A stretch of DNA of 64,000 nt from Fomitopsis serialis (lineage: Eukaryota; Basidiomycota; Agaricomycetes; Polyporales; Fomitopsidaceae): the NCBI RefSeq assembly GCF_022376445.1, contig NW_025954981.1, forward strand, positions 124,001 to 188,000, written 5' to 3'. Shown here in pieces: positions 47,084 to 61,035 of this stretch. Under the pieces are notes generated by a model. It had not been told where the DNA came from and ran no database searches. It saw only the letters and a list, made by a program, of their open reading frames with translations. The number at the start of each line of letters is the position of its first letter. Position 1 is the stretch's first letter. A program made the translations under genes and the position numbers.

Positions 47084-48387
47084 ATGAGCGAGCCGGATAC
47101 TGACAGTAGCCCGCCTCCGTACTCTCCCACGCCTCCTAGTTCAGTTACCCTCGCCCAACTACAACGCACAACCTCGACTCCGCAAATCCACCAGCATCCG
47201 AGTCGTCAAGTCCAGTATCGCTCACACCCGTCCTCTTCTGTTGCTCTCACTCCTCAACCCCTATCGTCCACCCTTTCCTCGCGTCCGCAAACCAACGTGT
47301 CTGGCGATGAAGCTGACGAGACATCAGCTTCAGAGGACGGCATGATATATGCCATCCCATCCAGCCTCGCAGCAAGCTTACGCTCGCGTTTGCTGGGGCG
47401 TCAAGACCCGGGACAGGACAGCGAGCAGCTCAGACCTATCACTACGGCTTCTGAAGTTGCTGGAACGACGGAGACGGAGACGGAGAGCGATTCTGTGAGT
47501 TTACTTCCAAGCTATCTGTGCACACTGAGCATTCATTCCACTTGTTGACCAGCCGCGCAACCTCCCAACCGCCCGAATCACACGTCCGGCCCTCCCAGCC
47601 TCCGCGCCTTTTGCGTGTCCCCCTGGGTCTTCGCGTCTCTGTTCGTCTTTTCTCGCCTGCTATCTATAGTTCCCGCTGTTTTCGGGACCATATGGAACAT
47701 TTACCACATTAGATGGCCTCCTCCGAGCGATCTGGGTCCCAGCGCTCTTAGCTGGCGTGTCGATTACTTCATAAGCGTGTTATGGGTAAGTCTGATTGCG
47801 CTCTCCGAGATGTTCTGTATTCATGCTCGATGACTGGAGACCAGGCTATCCTCACCGGTTGGCAATGTCTACAACTAACGACGGGAGTGCTCAAGCGGTG
47901 GAGGGTCTACTACTCTCCCTTCGCAACCCTCATTCGCCTCTTCGCCCTGCAAGGTACGTCTCGCGTACCTTTCGTCGTGGCGCTGCTCAACCTCTCGTGT
48001 TGCGTAGCGATCTGCTGGCCTGCCACTCACCTCACCCTAAAACTGCTCAACCACGGACAGCGCCCGGCCCTCTGCTGGGCAGTCATCGGCACGACAACGT
48101 GCTATAGCCGGAGCATTCAGCTATGGGTGACGTCGAACATAGGCCCTGCTCCTGCCCCTCCTCCACGCCCCTCCCAGCCACCTTCGCCGTCGCCGCTCCG
48201 ACGATCTCTTGTCGCCAGCGCGAGCGGCATGCGAGAAGAGTGGATCAAGTTGCGTCGGCGGCGCTGGGACTGGAACGAGGTCATCAGAAAATGCGTGCTG
48301 CCGGCCGGTGTTATTTATTTCGTGATGGCCTGGGCTGACATGCTGAGGAGGGAGTGGGAACTCTCGGTGTGCGCTCTCGATGGTTAA
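47084..48387 (+). CDS. EOS1: N-glycosylation protein EOS1, ER membrane
   Basis: Homologue of yeast Eos1, an ER multispanning protein linked to N-glycosylation and oxidative-stress tolerance. Exons: 47084-47494, 47553-47785, 47845-47953 and 48008-48387, about 377 residues. The N-terminal ~140 residues are Ser/Pro-rich, disordered and cytosolic. The conserved membrane core then runs through WVFASLFVFSRLLSIVPAVF, YFISVLWAILTGWQCLQLTT, RWRVYYSPFATLIRLFALQ, AICWPATHLTLKLLN, ALCWAVIGTTTCYSRSIQLW and VLPAGVIYFVMAW. Exon lengths total one base short of a whole number of codons. The membrane core in exon 2 is one frame off the N-terminal exon, implying a missing base in about 47553-47640. Confidence 0.85.
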
Positions 48388-51300
48388 CTCGTCTCATTCG
48401 GATGGATTCTGAAGGTAGATTCTGTGTAATTTATTCCCCGGTATGCGGAATTCTGTCCTCCTGCTCTTGAAAAATACAGAGCTGTATCAGTACATACTTG
48501 CGCCCTCTCCCGCAATGCCGTACATAGAACGCTGGACTTTGAGCAACAGGGCGCCGATCGCGCGGTAAGCTCATTAATCAATCTGAACCTCGGTGGCGTT
48601 ATCGGTCATGTGCGTGCGGGCTCATACACATCCTCCGCCGTCATACTTAGTGCCGGCGGCACGTACAGTCGTTCGTAAAATCGCGCTACCGTTTATAATT
48701 CAGGACACGCCGCGTTGCCTTCACGCAAAAGCGGCGTCCTGGGGCTCCTCACGACAAGGCGCAGTCGACACGTTCCCCGAATTCTGGCGCCCCAAAGTCT
48801 GAAAGGGGCGGTTATTTGTATTAGACCTCTTGAGCATCGAGAGGTCGGTGGGGCGCCCGTGTGTCAGAGCCCAGCGAAGCCTCCTGGGCGCAGCGCAATC
48901 TCAGGCACCGACCATAATATCGGGGGCGGGAGGAGCTCTATCGGGAATTATGTATAGGTCTTGTCTATCTTCGGCGACGAATCTCCGACTCTGGCAAGGG
49001 AGCGAAGTTCTCGGACTGGACGCGGCGAATCCGCCACCGGGACACAAGAAGCAGTGGACTCTGGCACTAGACACAGCTCTCGGAAACGGCAGTACTAGGC
49101 ACGCCAGAATGCGGCTGGGAGAGGGTATTCAGGCCAACGCATATAAGGAAAGTGCTGACCGCAGAGACGGGACTACGGTCATGCATTGGCAATGTCGCCC
49201 ATGTCCAGGTCATGTCGAAGCTCAGCTGGTACCATGATCCGTTTCTAGTGACTGGGGCCGCCGATCTGCTTCTACGGTGGTCGCTACGCGGCTCTTTCGC
49301 CTGAGTTGGGGTTGGTACATATCCTACCAATCATTTTGCATCGAATGGTCAGGTCCTATGTTCTAGAAAGTTAAACGGTCGCATGAATCTGTGGAATATG
49401 CGGCGAGTTAAGTAGTGATTTGCACTTACTGCGGACACCAACGAGTTAATGGCGCCGTGGCGGCGGCCGAACATCATTGTGACGGGTGCAATTAGACACG
49501 GTACCGTGCCCCGAGACTCTCGTCTCCGAGTCGGGGCGGCGTGCGAAGTCGATTCCAAAAAGTAGTCTGTATAAGATAAAAAGAGCTACATTGAATCGCC
49601 GTTATGACAACGAGGCTAACTGGTGAGATGCGGCGGCGTTGCGGGAGGACAAACGACGCCATTGAACCTGCCTAAATCCGCCGACATCTCTTCTTATGGC
49701 GTACCGTGTCCCATTTGGCATACGGTGTGCTGGTGCATCATTGATGGAGGGTGATCTTCGAATCCTAGTAAGCAACAGTTTCAGGCCACACGGCGCCATC
49801 GGCGGGTCGCGGAGAACACGGCGTTGGGAAACTATGGACGCAGCACTGCATTTCAGTCGCGTACCAGGAGAAATGAAAAATGTGTTTGCGTACCAACTCA
49901 CAATGCTCACTTGTGGCAATGCACCATAGGCGATTCGACTCGGCAAGCAAGCAAGCAACGCGGAACGAACAGTATCATTAGTGTAGTGTCATCGTCGACT
50001 CATCGGGGCCCGAGGGCCAGAATCTATTGCTTTGCATCCGAGCTGCTTACCGTCTTCTGCCTCCATATACGAGTAACTAGTTGCAGCAAAATGTACTGCC
50101 AGCGGTCGCGATATTGATCGTATCCGAGCAGTAGAATGAGATGATGCTCAACGTTGAAAAATGAGTTACTTCAACCTTGACAACAATCACGTGCCCGCAG
50201 AAGGGTGGTTGCGGCTCAGAGTCACTGGCAGTTGTGAACAAACTTGGATTCTGACTACCAGCTAGTTTTGCTCTCAGCTTGCCTTTTATGCGATTGATAC
50301 ACACTTTAGAGGGCGTGCCGTACGTGTTCGCAGCAAATAATTCATGAACGGGTCGGCAGGCGCTATGAACTTCAAGTTGTAGCACGTCTAAACCTCACCG
50401 CCACCCAAACAGCCTGCCGCGGCCAAGTGCCACCCGGGTGCCACTGGCACCTCATGCCAACGACGGGCAGATGCCAGGCTGTCCTCGTTTCCATGCTTGT
50501 CCTCTGTTCACAGATACATACGAGAAACAAGAACTTCAACCCTTGATGATCATTCAAGTTGATGAGTCTACCGTCTCGGCCGACTCCGAGCGCATCTCGA
50601 AACCCACGCTGCGGCTTCGTCGCGACTGCTCCCGAGTCCTCCGTATTGGAGTCCAGGGGGTACTCGGGAGACTACCACATAGGTAAGCTTCCCTACCTCC
50701 AGAACAAGGCTTGCACGATTTGGCTCCCCCTTCCCCAGTACCTTCCGAGTACTGAACTGCAGCGGGAGTGCCCGCTTGGTGCCTGCTTGTCGTGCAAGGT
50801 CTCTTGCTTCCCAGGTAAGTACGTTTTGCTTTGGGGTATGATGGTATTGAACACCCCAGTTCTTCGACGTAGAGAACGTTGTCTTGTCAGGATTGATGTG
50901 GCGCTAAGTACCGCGTTTCGGGTACATGCAACATGCCCCACAAGAGGAGTCTGTGCCTAGATAACAATGGATGTCGCCTCAAATGCGCCTTGGCAATCTC
51001 ATTCGGGCCTACGCCGCCCTTTCGCTGCAAACCTTGTGGCTCCTTGTCTGCGTCCGTGGTCAATCGATCCGTGACGACACATTGAAACCTGGCTTTGAGT
51101 TTGCATTATCTCATGGGGCCTTAACGCATTTTTGCCACGTTGTTGGCATTACCCCTGCCCGCAGCTAGCGCCGAATACAGCGACTTGACTGCGTAATACT
51201 TGGAAGTCATTGCACACACGCACTGTGTCGGTCAATCCTAAAATAGTATCATTCGAGAAAGAAGCCGCAGCGAAGCAGCGTATCGGTGCAAGAACCCGTC

Positions 51301-51523
51301 GCCACGGAATTCTAGAATCCTGTTGTCACCAGGGAGGCGCGCGGCCGAGGGCCTCATTGAGCAATTGTAGTAAGTATGTGATCATCCGGTGAGAAGCGGT
51401 ACCGGGGAAGTGGTGGTCTCACGGCCACGTTCATCATGCAATGCAGATATTTAATTGACAGTGTCTTCGCTGCCCCGCTGCGTTGGACAACCCTCCTTCT
51501 CGACACCTCAGTACGACCGAGTC
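48388..51523. other. Upstream part of segmental-duplication unit 1
   Basis: No gene recognised. From about 48785 onwards it contains blocks that recur about 9.2-9.5 kb downstream: 48785-48900 with 57953-58050, 50889-50930 with 60245-60290, and 51302-51450 with 60812-60960. The open frame at 50559-50960 has no known domain. Confidence 0.45.
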
Positions 51524-54500
51524 ATGGATGATCTACAAGCTTACGCTGAATCCGCTGAGTACGTCGTTCGTCTTGATTTTGCGACCACAGTTCTGACCGC
51601 GAGCAGCACAGGATCCAACACTACATACCATGGCCTCTTCAGCAACAGCATCCGAGGCCCGCACCAACGGAGCGTAGTATCGGAAGGTATTGCACTTTGG
51701 ATGGGTCGTCTTCAACCTCCCTGACATGATATTGCACACAGGAGAGACGATATATCATTACCCGCAGTCACCAACTCCACACCCTGAGGAGATCTCGCGG
51801 CAATTCCTTCCACTTCTGTCCTACGACGAAAGCGTTCACGAGGCGCTTCCACCGTCTCTCTCTCATCCCGTCAGAGCTTTGATCATAAGCTACGCCCGCG
51901 CTATCGCATCCACGTCGCCGGCCTTAGTCATCACCCAGGAGGACATACACATTGCTAATTGCATTCAAGCTCGTATGGAGCAATCTGCTTCGACTGTGGA
52001 TGGTATGCCTTTCGCTGACGTAGATGCGGAAGCATGGGCTATGGAAAATCCCTCCGTGAGCCTTGAAATCCCATGCTGGACGCTACCCTCACTCACGATT
52101 TCCCGAGCATAGCTGTCCCCTTCCCCTCAGTCTGCCGCAATTGACACTCCAACGATTCCAGACGGAACGGTCGCCTGCTTGTACGATGGGTGTGACGGGT
52201 ACTTTCAGTCCCTAAAGAACGCCGACATCGAAACGCACCTCCGTTCGCGTCACTTCAGCGGATACTCAAGGGACGCCTGGATGGGAGCCGACGACGAAAA
52301 GGTTGTGTGCCGTTGGCCACATTGCACGCAGGACCGGCCAATATTGAAGCGTACCCTGACACATCATATCAAGGATGTGCACCTCCGGGAGCAGAGGGTT
52401 GCGTGTACCAATCCGGGATGCACGAAGTCCTATTCTCGCTACGACGCCATGGTGCGTCATGCCAAGAAGTGCGTTCTGGATCTTGCCATAGGATGAGAGG
52501 AAAGTATGTATGAGTGTAGTGCGTTGTCTCCGCTTTTCCGGGAGACCTAGGACTCACTTGGTGCTTGACAGGTCAAAGTCGTTGATTCTTCCTCTGTGTC
52601 CGTCTACCCTTCGCTTCACCAACCGTGAACTTTCACGGACGTTGTTCTCCGACATCTCTCCTCGCCCGCGGCCGAGTCGTGTCCTAAAAGTAAGGCAGTA
52701 TATATTAATCAAAATGCATATAGAGCGATATAACACGACCGAGCGACGCGTCATTGTGATCTTGCATGGTGGATTGGACTCACGGTTCAAACTCTGAGGT
52801 GAGATCTGTAAATGATACCACGTACATCTTGTGAGAAAACACCTCGAGGAATAAGGTATGTCCTCTCTGCAGCTCGTCGTGGTGATGCGCCGGGTCGATT
52901 CTTGTGCAATGCAAGTGACCGGGGACCCGTAGCGGGAATCATACCGAAGAGGAGACCTGCCAGGTATCGCGGCAAGGGAAGCCCAGTGTGATGAAGCGCC
53001 GTCTCGCTGTTAGACTCAGGTAGTGAGCGTGAAGGCGTGCCGAGCCCAATGTCTGCATAGCAAGGTCGTCCACACAGCGTGAGGTTGAGAGCACTGCCAC
53101 TGGCGCCATATCTTGCGGACAATAAAATTAGGTCCCACAGTGGGCGCGCACTAGTACATGCGACCACACTTACAGAATTCGTTGTCTCCAGTCCAGCTGC
53201 CCTAGTATATATGAGACCCTCGTTCTCACTACTACATGCAAGATAACCTATGCTTCACAGCGCTATAATCCATATTATGGGTCTTGCCGTTTTTTGACCT
53301 TCAAGTCCCCGACCGGAACAGCCCTAGAACATCCAGAGTTAGCGCCGTTCGAAACGCACCGTTTATCGAGGCCGGCGCGTCAAGCATATCGCCTGCCTCT
53401 GTTCCCCTCCACGGTGTTGCTCCTATCTAGTCGCCAGCCTGAGCAGACGACAGCCGACGGAGATTCTGAGGGTGTGCGAATGGATGAGCAGGGCATGGGC
53501 ATATGACATGGTGCGTTCGCTCCGCGACTTGAAGGTTAATACTGAGTCAATTGACCCGGCGCCAGTCGGTCAGGCCGTCGGATCCGTATCATCCCTCAGA
53601 TACCGCAAAAGCCTTGTATCTAGGTTGAAAGGCGAACTTGAAGACCCGGGAACAGCGGTGTTCATCGCACGAGCTAGCTGTGTCGGTATAATAGGCATTT
53701 GGGCCCTGGTCTTGGTTCGCAGATGCTCGGTACGTTCCTTCGTAAAAGGACGACACGAACGACTTGGTCTAACCTTTCGGATCGAATGAACGGTTGACGG
53801 GCGAGCGACGAGAATCGACGGAGGGCGCATGCTCCGGGAAGACGCAGCACGACAGAAGAGGGTGGAGGCTGATAGTGAAGGGGTGTGGCTTCTGCCAGTA
53901 CATAACCTCGAACTCTGATTCAATCAATGACTCACCGAGTCGAGCAATATGACAATATAGGCTACGGCATAGCACCCGGCGGTGCTGACACAGACCGCCG
54001 CGAGGACAGTCCTGCCTATGCCAGCGTAGACCGACAGAAGCGGTCTCCGCGACTCGGACGCATTGCTGCGTGCTGACGATGTCATGGAATTAAACCAGGG
54101 AGTGAATGATAGGCCGGGTCACCGTAACGGTGCTATCCCCGCACTGGAGAAGGTCCGCGTCTGTACAAGTCATTTCAGTCTGCCAGTGTGGTAAGTAGGG
54201 TCATGTAGACGGCCATTTGCAGGTCATAGCGCCAACTTTTGTTGCGGAACTTGAGCGATAAGGTCAGGTGCCACAGTGGGCATGTAAAACACGCGGCCAC
54301 ATAGGCCCCTTGTCCTCGACGACCTGAGGCAGGACACTCTCTCTTGGCTCTGCGCGTAGTGAACAGTCCATGACCCGACAGCCCACCACCCCATGCCATA
54401 ATGTACCACCCACTCAATCACTGGCCCCGAGAGCGGCAAGCCTAAGCGGAATCATCCAAGCCGGAGATTAGGATTCCTAGGCCCCTCCGTGCCTTCCTTC

Positions 54501-55430
54501 CCCACCCGAAGACTTGCGGACAACACACGCTCGGGAGTAGTCGATTTGCCCGAGAGCCAGACAGCGACCAAGAGGTGAAGGTATCGGACCAAATCGCCAA
54601 GTCGATCCGAGGCCTGTCGTCCCGTCATCGCCTGCTCTCGCCCACAGACTCACGTAAATCTTGTCAAACCGCACAGACAGGGCGGTTGCTGGATACGGAG
54701 AAGACGTAATCCATGGAGTACGTGGCATATTCCACGGCGCCTGGCGTATGTTGTGGTTTTTCTTTGCATGCCTACCAAAAACTCAACAAACAGATCAACT
54801 CGACGCCAGATGCCCTAGCTCCTTGTATGGCATTTCCAACAAACAGGTAGCTACCGGCGGAAGAAACGCTTCGGTTGGCTAAGGCGATCTGTTCGAGCTG
54901 CCAGTGGGGCACATTCGGAATTTACCAGCATCTGGTACGTGACCTCGTGCTCCCTAGAACTCTTCTGATCTCTCGAGGTTATAGACGTGGGCGACACGGT
55001 GTCGTCGTACTGCAGGATGGGAGCATGGCGAGGGACGACACAGGGATGTTGCGCCAGTGCTTCTAGTGGACACGGTGATACTGAAACGGGTGAAGAATGC
55101 TTCTAAAGTGGACCGATGAACTTACTTTGGCAGATGACCAACTTGTTCGAGGCCGTTATGTGAGCCGCGCGGATCATGGCCACATGATGCATCTGCAGTA
55201 CAGACGAATCCGCATGAGCCTACACACGCCAAACGGAAATGAAACTTCCTCAACGTTCAACCTCAACCTCGTGCGATAGGGTTTACATAGCTATCTGTTC
55301 AAGGGCAGCTAAGCGAGTGACGGTCCTTTAATTCATCGACGTGAGTTCTGGTACTTCTATTCAGTCACATTCGTATCAGAACTGACCGCTACTATTGTAT
55401 CAGTGCCTCCGGTAATTCGTTGCCCATGAG
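48785..55430 (+). repeat. Direct segmental duplication, unit 1
   Basis: First of two diverged units in the same orientation. Ordered anchors match 57953-63930: ATTTGTATTAG(A/G)CCTC near 48820, GATGTGGCGC near 50896, GGAATTCTAGAAT near 51306, the C2H2 gene, GAGCGACGCGT near 52741, GATAAGGTCAGGTGCCAC near 54257, and CTCGTGCGATAG near 55268. Spacing to the partner is 9.2-9.5 kb on the left and 8.4-8.5 kb on the right, so indels have accumulated. Confidence 0.75.
51524..52496 (+). CDS. C2H2 zinc-finger protein, copy 1
   Basis: Probable DNA-binding regulator. Exons 51524-51686, 51742-52055 and 52131-52496, in phase, 280 residues. The N-terminal half is acidic and helical with no known domain (HPVRALIISYARAIAS; ITQEDIHIANCIQARM). 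The C-terminus holds three zinc-binding units: C175-x4-C180-x14-H195-x4-H200, C219-x4-C224-x13-H238-x4-H243, and C251-x4-C256-x12-H269-x3-C273, the last being C2HC. The order and spacing resemble Gli/Zic/PacC-like finger arrays with long links between zinc pairs. Paralogue of 61036-62024, with the same intron before the finger exon. The start is chosen as the first ATG giving a consistent phase; an upstream exon is possible. Confidence 0.75.
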
Positions 55431-58400
55431 AGATGCGGCTTTAATGCGATGCTACGGTGCTTTCGGTACTGTCATGGCTTCCTTTCGACAGTGAGGTTTC
55501 AGTTAGTCGCATGCATCAGCAATACTGGAATCTACATTTGTGATTCCTGCCAGTGGAGGCGTACCTTGCAACACATGGATACTGGAATCTTCCGAGGAAC
55601 GTCTCCATTGTGCGTGGTCCTGGCGTTCTTTGTCTTGCAGACTCATATGTCGCTATCGCGCCTCGCTGGCAGATGAGCCCTATTTGTTCCGCAATGACGC
55701 GCCGGTACTACAGAAGAGTCAACTGTGGGTAACTCCATACTGCGACTGGCAGGCCCAAATCGCCAGGGATGTCACAAAACATCGCTACCTTCTATGTAGG
55801 GGCCAAAATCAGCATCCGCGACGTTGACTCGAAGCGATCGAGGGGCGTACATCGATCACTGCAAATAACCAAATCACATATGCGAGATCTTCCGTCGAAT
55901 CTCAATCGGCGGGCCTGCCATGGACGACTTTGCGGGTCATACCACCGCACCAGCAATTGTGTTCGCAACTTGCGAGGGCGAGGGCGGACCGCGCTCGGGA
56001 GCAACAACGCCGAACGTAGTAGGCCGTCCTCTTCGTATTGCACTCTGCAGCGGCCCCGATCTGTGCAAGTTGACGACTTCGAGCCGGCGGACTCGTGTTT
56101 GCCACATGACAAATATTTTGCATATCCGACGGTTGATGAATATTTATTCCCGAGCGCTAAATCAAGTCGACCATTTCCGGACTGGTGGACCCGATCTGTG
56201 GCCACACCATAAGCGCCTAATCCGCTTCTGCGGTGCGTCCAAGTCCGAGACCTCGGAGTCTGACTCGCTACCCCATGCTGTCTCTATACGGTTCGAAGGG
56301 ATATACGTGTCCTCGCTTCCGGTCTCCAAGAAATGCACCAGTACGCTATGTACTGATAACCTGTCCATGTACTTACTGGTTCTGGCAGGATGTAGCCGAC
56401 TCGCCATTCAACCTGTTCCAGGGGACATCTCTAGCTCTGCGTCATGCAAGTGAGCCACCACGCTAGAGCCAGCTGCAACGTGGCAGTCTCCGGTGCATCG
56501 ACACTTCTTCGACCCGTAGTCTCGGAGGCGTGACGCTAGATGTACGACGCGCTGATAATGCCGGTTTGTTATTTAATTTAGTGTATTCGTCCGACTTGAT
56601 TACAGAAGTCGCTCCCAGCTTACGCGAGGATCTCGTGGCGTCCGGTCGGCTTACGCAACATGACGGACCACTGGCCCCGCTCATTCGACTGACCACGAAG
56701 GGGTCTACTGCAGGCCCAGGTCTTAATACTACGGGAACGGCTCGCGCGAAAGTTACCGCTTACTCGAATCTGTCCGCGCTCGGATCTGAGGACGGATTCT
56801 TTTGGCCGCGCCGGATAGCCACGTCTTCTAGTAGGCAAGGTTGTGCACGTTGAGAGCATAGCCGGAAAAGAAGAAGTGTGGAGGCTGCATGCCGTGCGGC
56901 TCCGAGTTGACATGGGGACTGCGAACAACCAAAACGGCCACGATGCGCGCTGCACACAAGCCTTCCAGTGATCGCTCTAGGTAAGTCGAAGCACACTAGC
57001 ATAAGGAATCACTGTCCGTGTCTCATGCGTATATGGACTACAGACAGGTTCATCGTCTCAACAGGGTACTAAGGGTTCTCTGAGTCTCGGAGGTTGGCAA
57101 CAGGTTACAATCAAGACATCACGAAGTGTTGGTTGCGGGGCGACACAGCATGTTGCTTCGATGGGCCAACGATGGGCCGGTGATTTCATTCCGTTCCAAG
57201 TGAACCGAGGCGGCGGTTCGGAGTCGGGAACAGTAAATGAAATCTCGGAGAAGTCTCTAGCCTAGAGCTCCGGAGTCCGTACGGAGTCCGCATAATGCGC
57301 TGAGCGCTCAGGCCTCCAGTCAAGCCCTTGCCAAACGAACTTCGGACTAGGCGCTGCACCGAGAGCGCGGGTCTATGTCAAGTTTCCCGTTCTTTCAGGG
57401 TCACGGTCGATTGCAACATTGAGCTCGAATTTCAGAAGCGAGTCAGGCAAGGCACGATGGCCCCAACATTGGATATTGACGTTTGAACGGGGACTCGTGG
57501 CAGAAGCGCTAGAGGCTCGGGACCGTCCGTTGCCCAGCCAATGACATGTTCTCAGTGTCTGTCGGTTCCGCTTGTCCAGCCAATAGGACCCCGCTTTACC
57601 TCAGGTCAGAGCCTGTACAGCGCGTACCGCACAAAGCTGCGTACGTACTTGTTCACTGAACCGGGATACATCGCCAGAAATCCAACGGCAGGGCACCGAT
57701 CGCACGACAAGGGGCCCGAAGGCTTTCTGGTCGCCAATCACGGGAAACCAGCACTTCGCTAGCGGGGATCATTGACTGACGGCGTTATCGGCCATGGGGG
57801 CGAACTTCCACATAGGATCTAGATCCGCCTTCGCCGCCGGCCCATCGGTCTCGATCCACAGTCTAGCATCTGCAGGGCTGAACGCGCCGCGGGGTTTCCC
57901 TGCGATGTGCTCTGCTCTTGTTCTGTACCCCAAGATTCAGGCGACGCGCGGCTCAGGCTTCTGGCACCCCAGGTGATTGCAAGAAGGAGGCATTTGTATT
58001 AGGCCTCCCAGAGGTCGGGAGGTCGGCCTGCGGATCTGTCAACACCTGTCAGAACCCGCCGGGATGACTGGCACGTACGTACCGAATACAGTTCGTGGAC
58101 AGTAAACACCGCATTCGTGCTAACAACAGCGTATGATCATGGTGACAACAGCCGCGAGGACGATATCATGTCGTGAGCACTCGAAGCGGGGGACCCTACA
58201 AGGACCCTGAGGCCATTAAGAACCGGCTGCCCCAGAAGAGCCGCAAAAGAACACAACGATGAGGGGACTTGCCTAATGCGGGCACGGCAGGAGACAGTTC
58301 TAGCGGCGAACGACCACAAAATAGCTCGCCCATTGCCCTTACAGGCTCAGGTACGTACGAGACTTCGTCATCATCGTTCCTAGGATTGTTCTCGCTGAAT

Positions 58401-61035
58401 ATAATTTCGAAGGCCATCTGCTTCTGCGGCGGCGGCTGCGCTTCCTAATTGTAACTCGGATTCACGTCTCGTGCTGTATTTGGCAAGTTCAGAGTCCACT
58501 TGGAGTTCGATGCACGGATGAGCGCCCTGAAACGAGCAGTTGGCGTGTACAATCACCGCATTGCAATTGAGAGTCGCAACGACATCAACGTTTCAACGCG
58601 GCATCAACATGTCGATCGTTCAGCGCTCAGCGGCCGCCGAGTGAATTGAGAACCAATATGGTAATGGAGGAGGAGGATGGTGGCCCCTTGTACTCCAATG
58701 GTCTGAATATTGAGCGCTCGAGCGACGGGTGAGCTTGTCTGGCATATTGCCACAGCGACCAGGCTGAAACGGAGGACGGAGAAGCGGCAGACCCAGTTCT
58801 GCTCGCAACTCTGCCCCAGCCTGCAGGCTTATGTCCGCCGACTGGCACGAGTGGTTCGGCGGAGAGCTGCTGCCAGACAGGAACCGGGAATATCACAGCT
58901 AGTTTACTCTTGGACGATATATTCCCTGTTTTCGTACTGAGTGCATCAACGCCACCAAACTAGAGTTCCTGAGCTTACGCCAAGTATACGCGGCAAGAAG
59001 CAGACTGTGCCGGAGGAAGATGGCGTGTCCGAGTTAGCCATGCGGCCTACACTAGTAAGAAGACGCACCGTTGCGCACCGTCTTCCAACGGCGCCTAGTG
59101 AACACGGAGCCAAGTATCTTTGAATTGCACTCACTCCGAGGGGCCGAGTGGTCGTCGGCGGCCAGGGCTGCTTCTTTCCAGAACTGCAAAGTTGACAGGG
59201 TTCAGTGAACATATACGACACGATGACCTCGGAGGTCAAGTTGGATCACCGTGACCACGCTGGCCAACTCGCAATCATCTCCGGCGGCGGACCTTCGCAT
59301 CTTGTGTGCGGGTTACGTTATTCCCAGACTATAACCAGTCTCCGATGTCCATGACAGCGTTGTGTTCGGCCCGTAGTGAAGTGAGTTAGTTATGTATCAG
59401 TCGAAAACGCACATGTAACGATGGTTCGAGTTAAAGGTTACTATATCGGGTCAGGATCTCAGCCACCCTACCTACTCGGCCCCACCGTTAGTATTGCTCT
59501 ACTCCCTCTGGGGATTCCTGCAGAAGAAGTACCTACTAGATATCTATAGTCTTGAGCCACCTTCACATGTACTTACTGTGTGATTAGTAACCTAACTCGG
59601 CGCAGATCCTATTAGCCCGATATAGTAACCCAGTTAACCGATGAAATTAACTCGCGATACAGGTCGGTAGGTGGCTGTCTGAGTTCCGAAATCGTCTCGT
59701 GGCGCAACGGCCTACGTGCTAGTGGCTACCTTCTGCTGCCCCGCCGCCTCACTGGCGCCAGCGCAGCCTACTACCTGCGTGGCAAGCGAGCGCCCCGAAG
59801 GTCTGAAGCCTGACGGGCATCCTCTCCAGCGCGTAGTTGCCAAAAATAGGATACCACCACGGTCACCACGCTCCTGGTACGTGATGATCCTGTCTGCGAG
59901 CTGCGTTCCACGTATCTTTCGCCGCTGAGACCTTCAGACCTGGCTTAAACTGTTGATGGCCCACTGACCCTTCTTCGGCGGCCCAGGTGACTGAGGTCGT
60001 ATATGTGGAACGTGATCGTTATCCTGGACCCTGGTAACACCCCAAAGACAGATGAAGGATGACCATATTAGTATTCTCTTGGCCGGGTGCGTGGCCGAGT
60101 CTCGAGCTCAACCTTCCAGTCTCAGGCAAGTAATTAGTGGTCAGATTTGTTAGCCTGGTGCTAACCACTTGGATTGGTCGTAGATCTTGGACCGCTGAGA
60201 GCATTTCGCTGTTCTGTGCGCACTGCGTAGAACATCATCCCACTCTGTGACTGATGTGGCGCCAGGCGCCGCGTTTCGGTCCATCTGCCTTCCTCAAGTG
60301 GTTGGTCCCGAGGCAGGGTTTAGATGTGCCTCGGCTGGACGTTCTCAGATTTGGATCTATTCCTCCGAACGTCGTTAATCTCGTGGCGCATTGACTCGGA
60401 CGTCCAGACTGCGCGGAAGTCAGAGCATGCCGTGAGCAAGCGGTCGCCGCCGTAACATCGCGTGTCTTTCAGTTTACACGAAGCATCTTGCCATTCGTGT
60501 GGACTGACCTGTCTTTCTACTTTTGGGGTAAGTCTGGCGGGTGATCACGATCTCACCACGTTGTTTCGCATTACGTCCGCCAGCAAGAGGCCGCGTGTTC
60601 GAGCGCATCAGCGCACAATGCAAGTCTTGACAGGCACATTGCGGATGCTTGGCGTCGTACACATGCATCCGCCGGGAAGGAAGCAAAATTGGTGTGCTCG
60701 AGGGAGACGCAGAGGTGCTAGAAGGAGCCCTGAGAACCCGTGTACCTGGAACACTTCAATCGAACGCGAGGCGAAAGATGCGACTGCGCACAGATCCCGT
60801 TGTCATGGAATTCTAGAATTCTGCCGTCGGGGAAACGGGCGGCGGAGGACCTCATCGAACTATCGGGTAGGTAAGTGTGTGGTTCCAGTGAGAAGCGGCG
60901 CCGGAGCGGAGGACTCATGGCTGCCTTCGTTATGCAATTGCAGATATTGTGCGAGGAGTACATTTGCCCGGGTCGTTGGAGCGGGTTAGACGATAATCAT
61001 CCCTCTTGACGTCCCGCAGCCACCTCAGGCGAGCA
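52497..61035. other. Gene-poor 8.5-kb stretch within the duplicated region
   Basis: I see no supportable gene. It covers the 3' part of unit 1, the junction, and the 5' part of unit 2. A short motif GGTC(A)GGT(G/C)CCACAGTGGGC recurs at about 53130 and 54264, and a variant at about 62695, suggesting an extra local copy. Open frames up to 177 codons (55920-56453) lack known domains and codon-like regularity. Confidence 0.45.

Noticed and set aside
59690..59760. tRNA-like start GTGGCGCAACGGCC
   Set aside because: No T arm or closing acceptor stem downstream.
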